DNA of 64,000 nt from JAVDCA01 sp963819385 (GCA_963819385.1 CAWFVV010000006.1:1674001-1738000); one strand, 5' to 3'. Positions 14,922-23,866 are shown, counted from the stretch's first letter. Notes: generated by a model from the letters alone, not told the origin. Made by a program: numbers and translations.

Positions 14922-15078
14922 TGCGTCAATCTCCTGTTAGCCGGAACCCTAGCGAGAATTCTCGTTAGGCGAGTCACATTGTCGGGGATCCCTCTGCACA
15001 TAAGCCCATTTGGCCGAAATGCCAGCCCTTGTTGAATAATTGGTTTCCAGCGGCTGTCGGGGCAAACCGCTCCTGCGG

Positions 15079-16218
15079 CTAGTCCGCGAACTCGCCATCC
15101 TCCGGACGCGCCGGCCGCTCGCGCTTCGCCTTTTTCGCCGGCGCGAACATGCGCACGATCACGGGCAGCGCCAGCGTCACGGTGAAGACGCGCGCCAGAT
15201 GATGCGCGCCGACGAACACCGGATCGAGATGCAGCGCGAGCGCCAGGATCATCATGGCGTCGATCGAGCCGGGCGCGTAGGCGACGACCACGTCCGGGGC
15301 GTGCAGCGACAACGCGAACGTCACGGCGAGCGCAAACGCCGCCGCGATCACGAGGGCGACGACGAACGAGCCGATCGCGGCGCCGAGATAGCCGAGCAGC
15401 ACGCGGAACGGCGTGCCGGTGAACCGCGAGCCCGCGACCGAGCCCAGCGCGATCATCGCGATGTCCGCGAACCACGGCGGAAAGGCGATGTGGACATAGT
15501 CGCCGCCGTGCAGGATGCCGGAGACGACCATCGGGCCGAAGATCAATCCGCCCGGAAACCCGGCGCGCAGCAGCACCAGCGCGACCACGATGGACAGCCC
15601 GACCAGGGTGACCAGCTCCCACGGCGCGTCCGTGATCGCGACCGAGCCGACCGGCAGGAGGGTCGGACCGGCAAAGCCGGCCAGGCCGAGGCCGGCCGGC
15701 ACGCACACCGCGAGGATCACGACCCGCACGGATTGGACGATGGCGATCTCGCGCAATTCGATGCCCTGCTCGGCGGCGAGCACCATGACCTGCGAGAGGC
15801 CGCCCGGGATGCCGCAGAACACGGCCGTCAACGTATCCCAGCCGTGCACGCGCTTGAGATAGACGACGGTGCCGAGCGTGACGGCGCCCATCGCGACCGT
15901 GACGGCCGCGACGCTCAAGGGCCAAGTCATCATGCCGAGCAAGGTCTTCGGCGTCGCCACCGCGCCGATCGAGATGCCGAGCACGATGTAGAAGGCGCGC
16001 GCGAGGTTCACCGGCAGGCCGAGCGGCCGTCCCGCCAGCGCGGCCGCCGCGGAAAAGATCATCGAGCCCGCGATCCAGCCGGCGGGGAAATGCGCGAGAT
16101 TGAACAGGATGCCGCCGGCCGCGGCGATCAGCAGGGTTTCGATCGTGCGGCGCAGCGTTTGCGTGGCAGGCACAGGCATGAACGGGTTGGAGCCGGCAAG
16201 GCGGCCCGGCGCCGCCAC
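15079..16218 (-). CDS. AbrB-family (ammonia monooxygenase-like) membrane transporter
   Basis: A polytopic inner-membrane protein of 379 residues with about ten hydrophobic segments. It matches the AbrB duplication family, often mislabelled ammonia monooxygenase: the first half shows FNLAHFPAGWIAGSMIFSAA and FCGIPGGLSQVMVLAAEQG, and the second half shows the equivalent GFPGGLIFGPMVVSG and VAYAPGSIDAMMILALAL. The two GG(L/I) motifs in equivalent positions show the internal repeat. Family members are thought to be transporters or efflux regulators. An ATG 12 codons later (16182) is an alternative start. No substrate is suggested by the context. Confidence 0.85.
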   Translation of the reverse strand: MAAPGRLAGSNPFMPVPATQTLRRTIETLLIAAAGGILFNLAHFPAGWIAGSMIFSAAAALAGRPLGLPVNLARAFYIVLGISIGAVATPKTLLGMMTWPLSVAAVTVAMGAVTLGTVVYLKRVHGWDTLTAVFCGIPGGLSQVMVLAAEQGIELREIAIVQSVRVVILAVCVPAGLGLAGFAGPTLLPVGSVAITDAPWELVTLVGLSIVVALVLLRAGFPGGLIFGPMVVSGILHGGDYVHIAFPPWFADIAMIALGSVAGSRFTGTPFRVLLGYLGAAIGSFVVALVIAAAFALAVTFALSLHAPDVVVAYAPGSIDAMMILALALHLDPVFVGAHHLARVFTVTLALPVIVRMFAPAKKAKRERPARPEDGEFAD

Positions 16219-16317
16219 GGAAGTCGGCCGCGATCAATGCCGGGTGCGACGCATCAGGTCAACGACGACGCCACGGTACGCGCGCATTGCTGTCCCGCGC
16301 TTTCGCGGCAAGCGGCC

Positions 16318-16405
16318 GTAGGATGGGTTGAGCGCAGCGAAACCCATCACTTTAACGGCAACTCATAGCTGATGGGTTTCGGGCTTCGCCCTCAACCCAT
16401 CCTAC
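16318..16405. repeat. REP-like inverted repeat (gtaggatgggttgagc family)
   Basis: The left arm gtaggatgggttgagcgcag, continuing to aaacccatca, pairs with the right arm from tgatgggttt to ccctcaacccatcctac. The loop is about 22 bases. It lies between the AbrB-type and LuxR-type genes and may help stabilise or terminate transcripts. Confidence 0.8.
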
Positions 16406-16423
16406 GCACTACGCACAACACCA

Positions 16424-16633
16424 TCACAGCCTCGGCGCGCGCGACAGGACGATGCGCACCAGGTCGGCGGCATTGCGGGCGCCGAGCTTCTCCATGATGT
16501 GGGCGCGATGCAGCTCGACCGTGCGCGGGCTGATGCCAAGCCGACGGCCGGCCTCCTTGTTCGAGGCGCCGTCGGCGATCAGCTCGGCAACTTCCATTTC
16601 GCGGCGTGTCAGCTCAGTGTGCGTCCCCGTCAT
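16424..16633 (-). CDS. stand-alone LuxR/FixJ-type HTH regulator
   Basis: A 69-residue protein that is nearly all helix-turn-helix. LTRREMEVAELIADGASNKE, then AGRRLGISPRTVELHRAHIM and EKLGARNAADLVRIVLSRA, is the full GerE/LuxR four-helix DNA-binding domain of FixJ-like response regulators. No receiver domain precedes it. Such single-domain regulators are known in rhizobia and may be controlled by abundance or dimerisation. The sensor kinase gene lies divergently after a REP element, so a role in controlling that locus is possible but unproven. Confidence 0.8.
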   Translation of the reverse strand: MTGTHTELTRREMEVAELIADGASNKEAGRRLGISPRTVELHRAHIMEKLGARNAADLVRIVLSRAPRL

Positions 16634-16741
16634 GGCGGCGGACTATCCCCTCTTTCTTTCCACTCCTAGCGCAAACCGGATGCGCGTCAACTGTCGGGGC
16701 GAAAATCCGATCGTTGACTCGGCATTCGCCGCGATGAGCGC

Positions 16742-16810
16742 GTAGCCCGGATGAGCGCAGCGACATCCGGGACCGCCGTTCCCGGATGTCGCTTCGCTCA
16801 TCCGGGCTAC
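16742..16810. repeat. REP-like inverted repeat (gtagcccggatgagc family)
   Basis: The arms gtagcccggatgagcgcagc and the near-perfect complement, from gcttcgctca to tccgggctac, enclose a short spacer, with cgacatccggg pairing inside. The same family occurs at 53969-54041, and half of it lies within the hemA tail. It is directly upstream of the kinase gene. Confidence 0.85.
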
Positions 16811-16931
16811 GTTGTTACGTTGCGTCAACGTCGCCGGCGATGGACAATCCGCGGCGTCCGTGATGATTTGGAGCGGGCGATGCGGGCTCAAAGCGGCCGC
16901 CATCGCCCAGGACGGTGACGCTGGAGCCGGC

Positions 16932-19900
16932 ATGCTGCAAGGCTGGATCGTCGTCGCCATCGCGCTCGCCTATATCGGGCTTCTGTTCGTGGTGGCGAGC
17001 TATGGCGACAGGTTGCGCTCGCTCGGGCGCGAGGGCCGCTCGCGCCTGATGATCTATCCGCTGTCGCTCGCGATCTACTGCACGTCATGGACGTTCTTCG
17101 GGTCGGTGGGCTTGGCGTCGCGCACCGGCTACGACTTCCTCGCGATCTATGTCGGCCCCGTGCTGATGATCGCGCTCGCCTACCCGCTGATCGTGCGGGT
17201 GGTGCGGCTCGCCAAGGCGCAGAACATCACCTCGATCGCCGATTTCATCGCGGCGCGTTACGGCAAGCACCAGGGCGTGGCGGCGATCGTCGCCCTCATC
17301 GCGATCGTCGGCACGATCCCGTACATCGCGCTCCAGCTCAAGGCGGTGTCGAGCTCGCTCTCGACCATCCTGGGCCCGCTCGCGACCGGCGCGGAGACGC
17401 GCCAGCCGGTGTTCGGCGACATCGCGCTGCTGGTCGCGCTCGCGATGGCGTCGTTCGCGATGCTGTTCGGCACGCGCCACATCGACGCGACCGAGCACCA
17501 GCACGGACTGATGCTGGCGATCGCGGCCGAGTTGATCGTCAAGCTGGTCGCGTTCCTCGCGGTCGGCGTCTTCGTCACCTTCGTGATGTGGCACGGACCC
17601 GCCGCCCTGTTCGCCGAGGTCATGCGGCATCCGCAGGCCGCCGCGGTGCTGACCACGACACCGAGCTTCGGCACCTTCGCGGTCATGACGCTGCTCGCGC
17701 TGTTCGCGATGCTGCTGCTGCCGCGCCAATTCCATGTCGCGGTGGTCGAGAACAACAACGAGAGCGAGGTCCGGCGCGCCGCCTGGCTGTTCCCGCTCTA
17801 CCTCGTGCTGATCAACCTGTTCGTCGTGCCGATCGCCATGGCCGGCCTGCTGACCTTTCCGGCCGGCCGCATCGACGGCGACATGTACGTGCTCGCCCTG
17901 CCGCTCGCCGCCGGCGCCAAGGTCATGACGGTCGTCGCCTTCGTCGGCGGCCTGTCGGCCGCGACCGCCATGGTGATCGTCGAGTTGGTCGCGCTCGCCA
18001 TCATGGTGTCGAACGACATCGTCGTGCCGATGGTGCTCAAGCGGCGCGAGGCCTATGTCACGGGCGGCGGCAACGTCGGCTGGCTGCTGCTCGCCTCGCG
18101 GCGGCTCGCCATCATCGCGATCCTGCTGCTCGCCTACCTCTACTACCGCTTCGCCGGCGACGCCCAGCTCGCCTCGATCGGCCTCCTCTCCTTCGCGGCG
18201 GTCGCGCAGCTCGCGCCTGCCTTCTTCGGCGGCCTGATCTGGCGGCGCGCCACCGCACGCGGCGCGATCGCCGGCATGTCGATCGGCATCCTGGCCTGGG
18301 CGTACACGCTGCTGCTGCCGAGCTTCGCGGACGCGGGCCTCGTCAATGCCGGCATCCTGGCGCACGGCCCGTTCGGCCTCTCGCTGCTCGCGCCGCAGGC
18401 GCTGTTCGGCCTCGACCTGCCGCCGCTCGTGCACGGCGTCGCCTGGAGCCTCTCGCTCAACCTCATCGCCTACATCGGCTGCTCGCTCGCCCGCGCGCCG
18501 GCCTCGATCGAGCGCGTGCAGGCCGACCTGTTCGTGCCGCCCGACCTCGCGCCGATGGCGCCGAGCTTTTTGCTGCGGCGCTCCTCGATCACGGTCGGCG
18601 AGCTCACCGCCACGGTCGCGCGCTATGTCGGCGAGGAGCGCGCCCGCACCTCCTTCGACAGCTTCGCGGCGACCCGCCATATCAGCCTCGCCCCCGAGGC
18701 GCCCGCCGATTTCCAGCTGCTGCGCCATGCCGAGCATCTGATCGCCTCGGCGATCGGCGCGGCTTCCTCGCGGCTCGTGCTCTCGCTGCTGCTGCGCCGG
18801 AGCACGGTGTCGACACAAGCCGCGCTCAAGCTGCTCGACGATGCGAGCGCGGCGCTGCACTACAACCGCGAAATCCTGCAGACCGCGCTCGACCATGTGC
18901 GCCAGGGCATCGCGGTGTTCGACAAGTCGATGCACCTCGTGTGCTGGAACCGGCAGTTCGGCGAGGTGCTCGGCCTGCCGCAAGAGCTCGTCCGCATCGG
19001 CATCGGGCTCGACGAGATCCTGCGCTTCAACGCCGAGAAAGGCGCGTTCGGGCCGGGCGAGGTCGAGGCGCTGACCGAGCAGCGCATCGCCGGCTACGTG
19101 GCCGGCGAGCCGTTCCTCGACCGCTTCCCCGACCGCGGCCTAGTGATCGAGGTGCGCGCCAACCGCATGCCGGGCGGCGCCGTCGTCATGACCTTCACGG
19201 ACATCACCCCGAGCGTCGAGGCCGCCGAGGCGCTGGAGCGGCGCGTGCGCGAGCGCACTTCCGAGCTCAAGCACCTCAACGACGAGCTGGTGCGCGCGAA
19301 GGCCTCGGCGGACGAGGCCAACATCTCGAAGACGCGCTTCCTCGCGGCGGCGAGCCACGACATCCTGCAGCCGCTCAACGCGGCGCGGCTCTACGTCACG
19401 AGCCTCGTCGAGCGGCAGACCGGCGGCGAGGTCGCGCGGCTCGCCGGCCACGTCGATGCGTCGCTCGATGCGGTCGAGGAGATCATCGGCGCACTGCTCG
19501 ACATCTCGCGCCTCGACACCGGCTCGCTCAAGCCGGACATCGGAAGCTTCCGCATCGACGAGCTGCTGCGCCAGCTCGAGGTCGAGTTCACGCCGCTCGC
19601 GCGCGAGAAGGGCCTCGAGCTCGTCTTCGTCTCCTGCTCGCTCACGGTACGCTCGGACCGGCGGCTGCTGCGCCGGCTGCTGCAGAATCTCGTCTCCAAC
19701 GCCGTCAAATACACCATGGAAGGCCGCGTGCTGGTGGGCTGCCGCCGCGCCCGGCAGCTGCGCATCGACGTCTACGACACCGGGATCGGCATTCCGCGCG
19801 CGCAACAGCGCGCCGTGTTCGGCGAATTCCAGCGGCTCGAGCAGGGCGCCAGGGTGGCGCGCGGCCTCGGGCTCGGCCTCTCGATCGTCGAGCGCATCGG

Positions 19901-20426
19901 CCGCGTGCTCGATCACCCGATCGAGCTCGACTCGACGGTCGGCCGCGGCTCGCATTTCTCGGTCGAGGTGCCGCTCGCACCGGCGGCGGCGACGCCGCTC
20001 GGCCGCGGCGAGCCGCGCCCCGGGGACATCCGCCAGCTCACCGGCATGACGGTCATGTGCATCGACAACGACGCCAAGGTCCTCGACGGCATGCAGACGC
20101 TGCTCGGCGGCTGGGGCTGCCGGGTGATCGCGGCGACCGACCTGGCCGAGGCGATCGCGGCGTCACGCCAGGAGGCGGCGGCGCCGGCCGGGCTCCTGGT
20201 CGACTTCCACCTCGACCGGGGCGACGGCATCGCGGCGATCGACGAGCTGCGCCGCATGCACGGCCCCGCCCTGCCCGCCATCCTCGTCACGGCCGACCGC
20301 TCGGCGAACGTGCGCGCACAAGCCCAGGCGCACAACGTTCAGGTGCTCAACAAGCCGATCAAGCCGGCGGCGCTGCGCGCGCTGCTGGCGCAGTGGCGGA
20401 TACAGCGGGTGGCGGCGGCGGAGTAG
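16932..20426 (+). CDS. hybrid sensor histidine kinase with a sodium/solute symporter-like N-terminus
   Basis: A 1164-residue membrane sensor. Residues 1 to about 560 resemble a sodium:solute symporter (PutP-like) with about 13 membrane segments (ARYGKHQGVAAIVALIAIVG, MVIVELVALAIMVSNDIV). A PAS domain follows at about 645-765 (LDHVRQGIAVFDKSMHLVCW), then a short coiled coil. The HisKA box FLAAASHDILQPLNAARLY places the phospho-histidine at residue 809. The HATPase domain (NLVSNAVKYTMEG, DTGIGIP, GLGLGLSIVERI) and a C-terminal receiver with acceptor Asp at 1091 (LLVDFHLDRGD) follow. It probably senses a transported solute or ion gradient and signals to the convergent response regulator downstream. 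Confidence 0.92.
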   Translation: MLQGWIVVAIALAYIGLLFVVASYGDRLRSLGREGRSRLMIYPLSLAIYCTSWTFFGSVGLASRTGYDFLAIYVGPVLMIALAYPLIVRVVRLAKAQNITSIADFIAARYGKHQGVAAIVALIAIVGTIPYIALQLKAVSSSLSTILGPLATGAETRQPVFGDIALLVALAMASFAMLFGTRHIDATEHQHGLMLAIAAELIVKLVAFLAVGVFVTFVMWHGPAALFAEVMRHPQAAAVLTTTPSFGTFAVMTLLALFAMLLLPRQFHVAVVENNNESEVRRAAWLFPLYLVLINLFVVPIAMAGLLTFPAGRIDGDMYVLALPLAAGAKVMTVVAFVGGLSAATAMVIVELVALAIMVSNDIVVPMVLKRREAYVTGGGNVGWLLLASRRLAIIAILLLAYLYYRFAGDAQLASIGLLSFAAVAQLAPAFFGGLIWRRATARGAIAGMSIGILAWAYTLLLPSFADAGLVNAGILAHGPFGLSLLAPQALFGLDLPPLVHGVAWSLSLNLIAYIGCSLARAPASIERVQADLFVPPDLAPMAPSFLLRRSSITVGELTATVARYVGEERARTSFDSFAATRHISLAPEAPADFQLLRHAEHLIASAIGAASSRLVLSLLLRRSTVSTQAALKLLDDASAALHYNREILQTALDHVRQGIAVFDKSMHLVCWNRQFGEVLGLPQELVRIGIGLDEILRFNAEKGAFGPGEVEALTEQRIAGYVAGEPFLDRFPDRGLVIEVRANRMPGGAVVMTFTDITPSVEAAEALERRVRERTSELKHLNDELVRAKASADEANISKTRFLAAASHDILQPLNAARLYVTSLVERQTGGEVARLAGHVDASLDAVEEIIGALLDISRLDTGSLKPDIGSFRIDELLRQLEVEFTPLAREKGLELVFVSCSLTVRSDRRLLRRLLQNLVSNAVKYTMEGRVLVGCRRARQLRIDVYDTGIGIPRAQQRAVFGEFQRLEQGARVARGLGLGLSIVERIGRVLDHPIELDSTVGRGSHFSVEVPLAPAAATPLGRGEPRPGDIRQLTGMTVMCIDNDAKVLDGMQTLLGGWGCRVIAATDLAEAIAASRQEAAAPAGLLVDFHLDRGDGIAAIDELRRMHGPALPAILVTADRSANVRAQAQAHNVQVLNKPIKPAALRALLAQWRIQRVAAAE

Positions 20427-20428
20427 CC

Positions 20429-20588
20429 GTAGGGTGGGCAACCGCGCGCTACCTCTCCGCGTGGGCAAAATCGCCACGCAAGTCGGGCCTGCCCGACTTG
20501 CGCACTATTGATGCTGATCTCGGGCAAGCCCGAGATCAATGCGGTTGCCCACGCGGAGAGGTTTTCGGTGCGATTTTGCCCACCCTAC
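20429..20588. repeat. composite REP region between convergent kinase and regulator genes
   Basis: The outer arms are gtagggtgggca at the left and its complement ending caccctac at the right. Inside are further pairs: acctctccgcgtgggca against tgcccacgcggagaggt, plus the hairpins caagtcgggc/gcccgacttg and gatctcgggc/gcccgagatc. The region of about 160 bases separates two convergent genes and may serve as a bidirectional transcription barrier. Confidence 0.8.
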
Positions 20589-20592
20589 CGGG

Positions 20593-21267
20593 CTAGTGCA
20601 GTGGCGCCGCCTGCGGCCACTGGCCGACCTCGATCTTGGCCGCGGCGATCACGGCCTGGGTGCGGCTCTCGACGCCGAGCTTCTGCAGGATCGCCGAGAC
20701 ATGCGCCTTGACGGTCGCCTCCGAGACGCCGAGCTCGTAGGCGATCTGCTTGTTGAGCAGCCCTTCCGACAGCATCATCAGGACGCGCACCTGCTGCGGC
20801 GTGAGCGTCGCAAGCCGCGCGAGCAGCGCCGCGGTCTCGGCGTCGCCGGCTGCGTTGAGGTCGATGTCGGGCGGCGTCCACACGCCGCCCCGCAGCACCG
20901 CGGTGATCGCCTCGCGCATCGCCTCGACGCCGAGCGTCTTCGGGATGAAGCCGGAGGCGCCGAAATCCATGCAGCGGCGGATCACCGCCGGCTCGTCATT
21001 GGCCGAGACCACCACGACCGGCACGCTCGGGTACTGGGCGCGCAGGTACATCAATCCCGAGAATCCGCGCACGCCCGGCATGGCGAGATCGAGCAGGATG
21101 AGATCGACGTCGCTCGCGCGATCGAGCATCGCCGACACCTCGTCGAAGGTCCCCGCCTCGGCGATATCGGCGCGCTCGAAAAGGCCCGTCACCGCTTCGC
21201 GCAAAGCGCCGCGAAACAGCGGATGATCGTCGGCGATCATCAGGCGATATTGTGCGGCCTCACTCAA
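20593..21267 (-). CDS. NarL/FixJ-type response regulator
   Basis: A 224-residue two-domain regulator. The receiver domain (1-125) has the acidic pocket IADDHPLFRG, the acceptor Asp at residue 60 (LILLDLAMPG), a VVSANDE switch and KTLG lysine. A LuxR-type helix-turn-helix fills the C-terminus (LTPQQVRVLMMLSEGLLNKQ, then IAYELGVSEATVKAHVSAIL). It converges on the hybrid kinase gene across a REP region and is the likely partner of that kinase, an arrangement common in rhizobia. The target genes are unknown; the DUF4212-like gene on the other side is a candidate. Confidence 0.92.
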   Translation of the reverse strand: MSEAAQYRLMIADDHPLFRGALREAVTGLFERADIAEAGTFDEVSAMLDRASDVDLILLDLAMPGVRGFSGLMYLRAQYPSVPVVVVSANDEPAVIRRCMDFGASGFIPKTLGVEAMREAITAVLRGGVWTPPDIDLNAAGDAETAALLARLATLTPQQVRVLMMLSEGLLNKQIAYELGVSEATVKAHVSAILQKLGVESRTQAVIAAAKIEVGQWPQAAPLH

Positions 21268-21658
21268 CGAAATGTCCGGCTCCTGCTCGCCGCCCGACGC
21301 ACACGCCCGGCGCGGCCCCGCGAAGGCCCGTTACGTCCATTGCGCGCACCTCGGGCCACGCGCGATGCGGTTCGCCGCGGTTCCGCGGCCCGATGAATTG
21401 AAGCCTAGTCCGGTGCCCCGATAGCGACAATGCCGTTTTTCTGATCGGACCGGCGCCCGCGCCGGCACGAGGTTACCTTGCGTTAACCTTTGCGGCGCAG
21501 CCTGAGCGATTAAGGCTCCGCTGCGTCCCGGGCAGGAGCCAGGCGGCACGGCCCATGCATGTCGATTGGGCGGAGGCCGCCGCCGGGCGGCGTCAGGCAG
21601 GTCGGATCGCGCATGAGCGCGGCCCGAACGGCGACACCGCTATGAAAGGACCCGGACG
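21268..21658. other. intergenic region with no gene seen
   Basis: This gap of about 390 bases separates the divergent response regulator and DUF4212-like genes. It is GC-rich with a less GC-rich part around 21420-21500 that includes gttaccttgcgttaaccttt, a likely place for promoters or a regulator-binding site. No RNA gene or repeat was identified. Short frames in it look like high-GC artefacts. Confidence 0.4.
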
Positions 21659-21952
21659 ATGCAGAACGCATCACGCTCAATGGCCGCCTCGGCGGCTTAT
21701 TCGTCCATCGTGGCCGCGCCCATGCTCCACCTGGAGCGGCACTTCGGCATCCGCCGGCTCAAGCGCGGCATGCTCACCATGCTGGCCGCCTGGATCGGCT
21801 ATTTCGTCATCATCAGCATATGGTCGCGCGCCCTCAACAAGGTGATGGTGCCGGTGCTCGACATGCCGCTCGGAATCTTCCTGGTGGCGCAGGGCACGGT
21901 GATCGTCTTCTTCGCCTCGCTCATCATGCTGCTGCGGACGGCGTCGCGCTAG
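21659..21952 (+). CDS. small membrane protein resembling the DUF4212 symporter subunit
   Basis: A 97-residue protein with two hydrophobic segments (LTMLAAWIGYFVIISIWSRA and LGIFLVAQGTVIVFFASLIM) joined by a short loop with DMPLG. This layout, including the FPLG-like turn and the AQG motif at the second helix, resembles DUF4212, the small subunit that accompanies some sodium:solute symporters. GAAAGGACCC precedes the ATG. No symporter gene follows; the next gene is on the opposite strand. The only symporter-like domain near it is the N-terminus of the kinase 1.2 kb away. Partnership with that kinase is speculation. Confidence 0.6.
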   Translation: MQNASRSMAASAAYSSIVAAPMLHLERHFGIRRLKRGMLTMLAAWIGYFVIISIWSRALNKVMVPVLDMPLGIFLVAQGTVIVFFASLIMLLRTASR

Positions 21953-21958
21953 CGTCGA

Positions 21959-22417
21959 TCATCTGGCGCCGACGAACTGCATGACCACCTCGCGCCGATG
22001 CGGGCGCGAGCGGTGCTCGGCCACGTAGATTCCTTGCCAGGTGCCGAGCGTAAGCCGGCCGTCGATCACCGGCACATGCAGCCCACTCCCGTTCAGCATG
22101 GCTTTCACGTGCGCCGGCATGTCGTCCGGCCCTTCGGCATCGTGAACCCATGAGCCGTCGCTCGGCGCCAGCCGGCGCAGCGCGGTGACGAGATCGGTGC
22201 GCACATCCGGATCGGCGTTCTCCTGGATGGTCAGCGACGCCGAGGTGTGGCGGATGAAGAGAACGAGTGCCCCCTCGCGCGCGCCGACATCCGCGACGAA
22301 GCGCGCGGCCTCGTGGGTGATCTCGACGAACCCCTCGCCCGCGGTTTCGACCGAGAGAGTCGCGGTCGCAACCACCTGCGCAGGCGTTTCACTGATCGGA
22401 GAGCGGACGACAGCCAT
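21959..22417 (-). CDS. YjbQ family protein (UPF0047)
   Basis: A 152-residue cytoplasmic protein of the YjbQ/UPF0047 family, for which secondary thiamine-phosphate synthase activity has been reported. Hallmarks include GFVEITHEAARFVADVG, LFIRHTSASLTIQENADPDV, a DMPAHVKAMLNGSGLHVP stretch and the ending LGTWQGIYVAEHR. The ATG at 22417 is chosen because homologues begin near this point; the longer open frame upstream is Arg-rich and unlike the family. It ends seven bases from the small membrane protein gene on the other strand. Its physiological role is not clear from the context. Confidence 0.9.
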   Translation of the reverse strand: MAVVRSPISETPAQVVATATLSVETAGEGFVEITHEAARFVADVGAREGALVLFIRHTSASLTIQENADPDVRTDLVTALRRLAPSDGSWVHDAEGPDDMPAHVKAMLNGSGLHVPVIDGRLTLGTWQGIYVAEHRSRPHRREVVMQFVGAR

Positions 22418-22587
22418 CAGGTCACAACCTATTTCGGAGGCGACGCTGCCGCCAGGGATGCGGGCGGAAATCCTGCGCCCGTGGTTTGCCGGCGCGCTGC
22501 TTCGCGCGCTTCGCCAGGATCGTGGGAAACGCCGGTAAGGGGAGCCGAAGCGGGCACTCGAAAATGGCTGTTTCTGCTGCCTGATCA

Positions 22588-22601
22588 TTGACTTAGATCA
22601 A
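22588..22601 (+). promoter_or_regulatory. FNR/FixK-like box upstream of the F0 operon
   Basis: The sequence TTGAC-TTAG-ATCAA matches the TTGAT-N4-ATCAA consensus of the FNR/FixK/Anr family with one mismatch. Its centre lies about 54 bases before the start point predicted from the promoter just downstream, not at the classical -41.5. Binding is inferred. Confidence 0.5.
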
Positions 22602-22613
22602 AAATGGCAATTC

Positions 22614-22642
22614 TTGACTCGCCCTGACCCAGTCAGTATGGT
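22614..22642 (+). promoter_or_regulatory. putative sigma70-like promoter of the atp F0 operon
   Basis: A TTGACT -35 element (22614-22619) and a TATGGT -10 element (22637-22642) are separated by 17 bases. The predicted start near 22649 is about 55 bases before the atpI ATG. The elements are good matches but were not tested. Confidence 0.55.
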
Positions 22643-22704
22643 CCGCGCGGCCTTGAGGGGGCGGAACGTTCGAAATCGACTTGTTGCATCGCGGGTGTCG
22701 GCAC

Positions 22705-23064
22705 ATGAGCAACGACACTGACGGGCACGACGATCCGGACCGCCGGCTTTCCGACGAGGCTGCTCTCTCTGCGAGGCTTCGGCATCTCGGCGATCAGCTC
22801 GACACGCATCGGGCGAGCCAGCCATCCGAACCACCCCCCGCTCCGGCCGCCGCCGACTCCTCGGCAATGGCGCGCGGCCTGCGGCTCTCGTCCGAGCTGG
22901 TGGGGGGCGTGCTGGTGGGGGCGGTGATCGGCTATATGGTCGATTGGTTGCCTGGAGTCCGGCCGTGGGGATTCATCGTGTTCGTGCTGCTGGGGTTCGC
23001 TGCAGGCATGCTCAACGTGATGCGTGCGGCCGGATTTCTGGCTAAACCCGACCGCCGACCGTGA
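22705..23064 (+). CDS. atpI: ATP synthase protein I (AtpI/AtpZ-like)
   Basis: A 119-residue membrane protein with a polar N-terminus and two hydrophobic segments (LVGGVLVGAVIGYMVDWLPG and GFIVFVLLGFAAGMLNVMRA). It fits AtpI, which helps assemble the c-ring and transports Mg or Ca ions in some bacteria. It opens the F0 operon, as usual for rhizobia, about 50 bases before atpB. The ATG at 22705 begins MSNDTDGHDDPDRR; in-frame TTG codons upstream at 22681-22684 are less likely starts. The F1 genes are not in this window, which fits the split F0/F1 arrangement of alphaproteobacteria. Confidence 0.88.
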   Translation: MSNDTDGHDDPDRRLSDEAALSARLRHLGDQLDTHRASQPSEPPPAPAAADSSAMARGLRLSSELVGGVLVGAVIGYMVDWLPGVRPWGFIVFVLLGFAAGMLNVMRAAGFLAKPDRRP

Positions 23065-23113
23065 TCACGGACGCGGCCGGAACAGGGATGCTCGCGAAGG
23101 GACCATTGCGGTC

Positions 23114-23866
23114 ATGGTTGCCAACCCGATCGAACAGTTCGAGATCCACCCGATCTTTCCGATCATGAAGATCGCGGGCCATCAGATCTCCTTCACCAAT
23201 TCGGCCGCCTACATGGTGCTCGCCGTCGTGCTGACGGCGGCGCTGATGCTCGGCGCGACGGCCGGCCGCCGGCTGGTGCCGACGCGCATGCAGTCGGTCG
23301 CGGAACTCTCCTACGAGTTCATCGCCAACATGATCCGCAGCGCGGCGGGCGAGCACGGGCTCAAGTTCTTCCCGCTGGTGTTCTCGCTGTTCATGTTCGT
23401 GCTGTTCGCCAACATCGTCGGGCTCGTCCCCTACACGTTCTCGGTGACGAGCCAGATCATCGTGACGGCGTCGCTCGCGCTCCTCGTCTTCTTCACCGTC
23501 ATCCTGCACGGCATCTGGCAGCACGGCCTGCACTTCCTCAAGCTGTTCGCGCCGAGCGGAGTTCCGATCCTCATCCTGCCGGTGATCATCCTCATCGAGA
23601 TCCTGTCGTTCTTCGCCCGTCCGATCTCGCACAGCGTTCGTCTGTTTGCCAACATCCTCGCCGGCCACATCACGCTGAAGCTGGTGGCCGGCTTCATCAC
23701 CGCGCTCGGCAGCATCGGCGTGCTGGGCTCGGTCGCGGCGACGCTGCCGCTCGTGTTCACGGTCGCGCTGTTTGCGCTGGAGCTGCTGGTTGCCTTCCTG
23801 CAGGCCTACGTGTTTGCGATCCTCACCTGCATCTATCTCAACAACTCGCTGCATCCCTCGCACTGA
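23114..23866 (+). CDS. atpB: F0F1 ATP synthase subunit a
   Basis: A 250-residue integral membrane protein that forms the proton half-channels facing the c-ring. The N-terminal MVANPIEQFEIHPIFPI and five to six membrane helices are typical. The essential arginine is residue 176 in ISHSVRLFANILAGH, and the C-terminal AYVFAILTCIYLNNSLH is conserved. I chose the ATG at 23114, since homologues begin with this MVANPIEQF-like sequence; the open frame upstream is not conserved. It lies between atpI and atpE in an operon on one strand. Identity is secure. Confidence 0.97.
   Translation: MVANPIEQFEIHPIFPIMKIAGHQISFTNSAAYMVLAVVLTAALMLGATAGRRLVPTRMQSVAELSYEFIANMIRSAAGEHGLKFFPLVFSLFMFVLFANIVGLVPYTFSVTSQIIVTASLALLVFFTVILHGIWQHGLHFLKLFAPSGVPILILPVIILIEILSFFARPISHSVRLFANILAGHITLKLVAGFITALGSIGVLGSVAATLPLVFTVALFALELLVAFLQAYVFAILTCIYLNNSLHPSH

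Noticed and set aside
15079..16218. Ammonia monooxygenase function for the AbrB-family protein
   Set aside because: The name is a historic mislabel of the AbrB transporter family; no copper-binding or Amo subunit motifs are present.
17085..18983. Large minus-strand frame opposite the kinase
   Set aside because: Composed of Arg, Gln, Asp and Glu repeats produced by codon bias of the plus-strand membrane domain.
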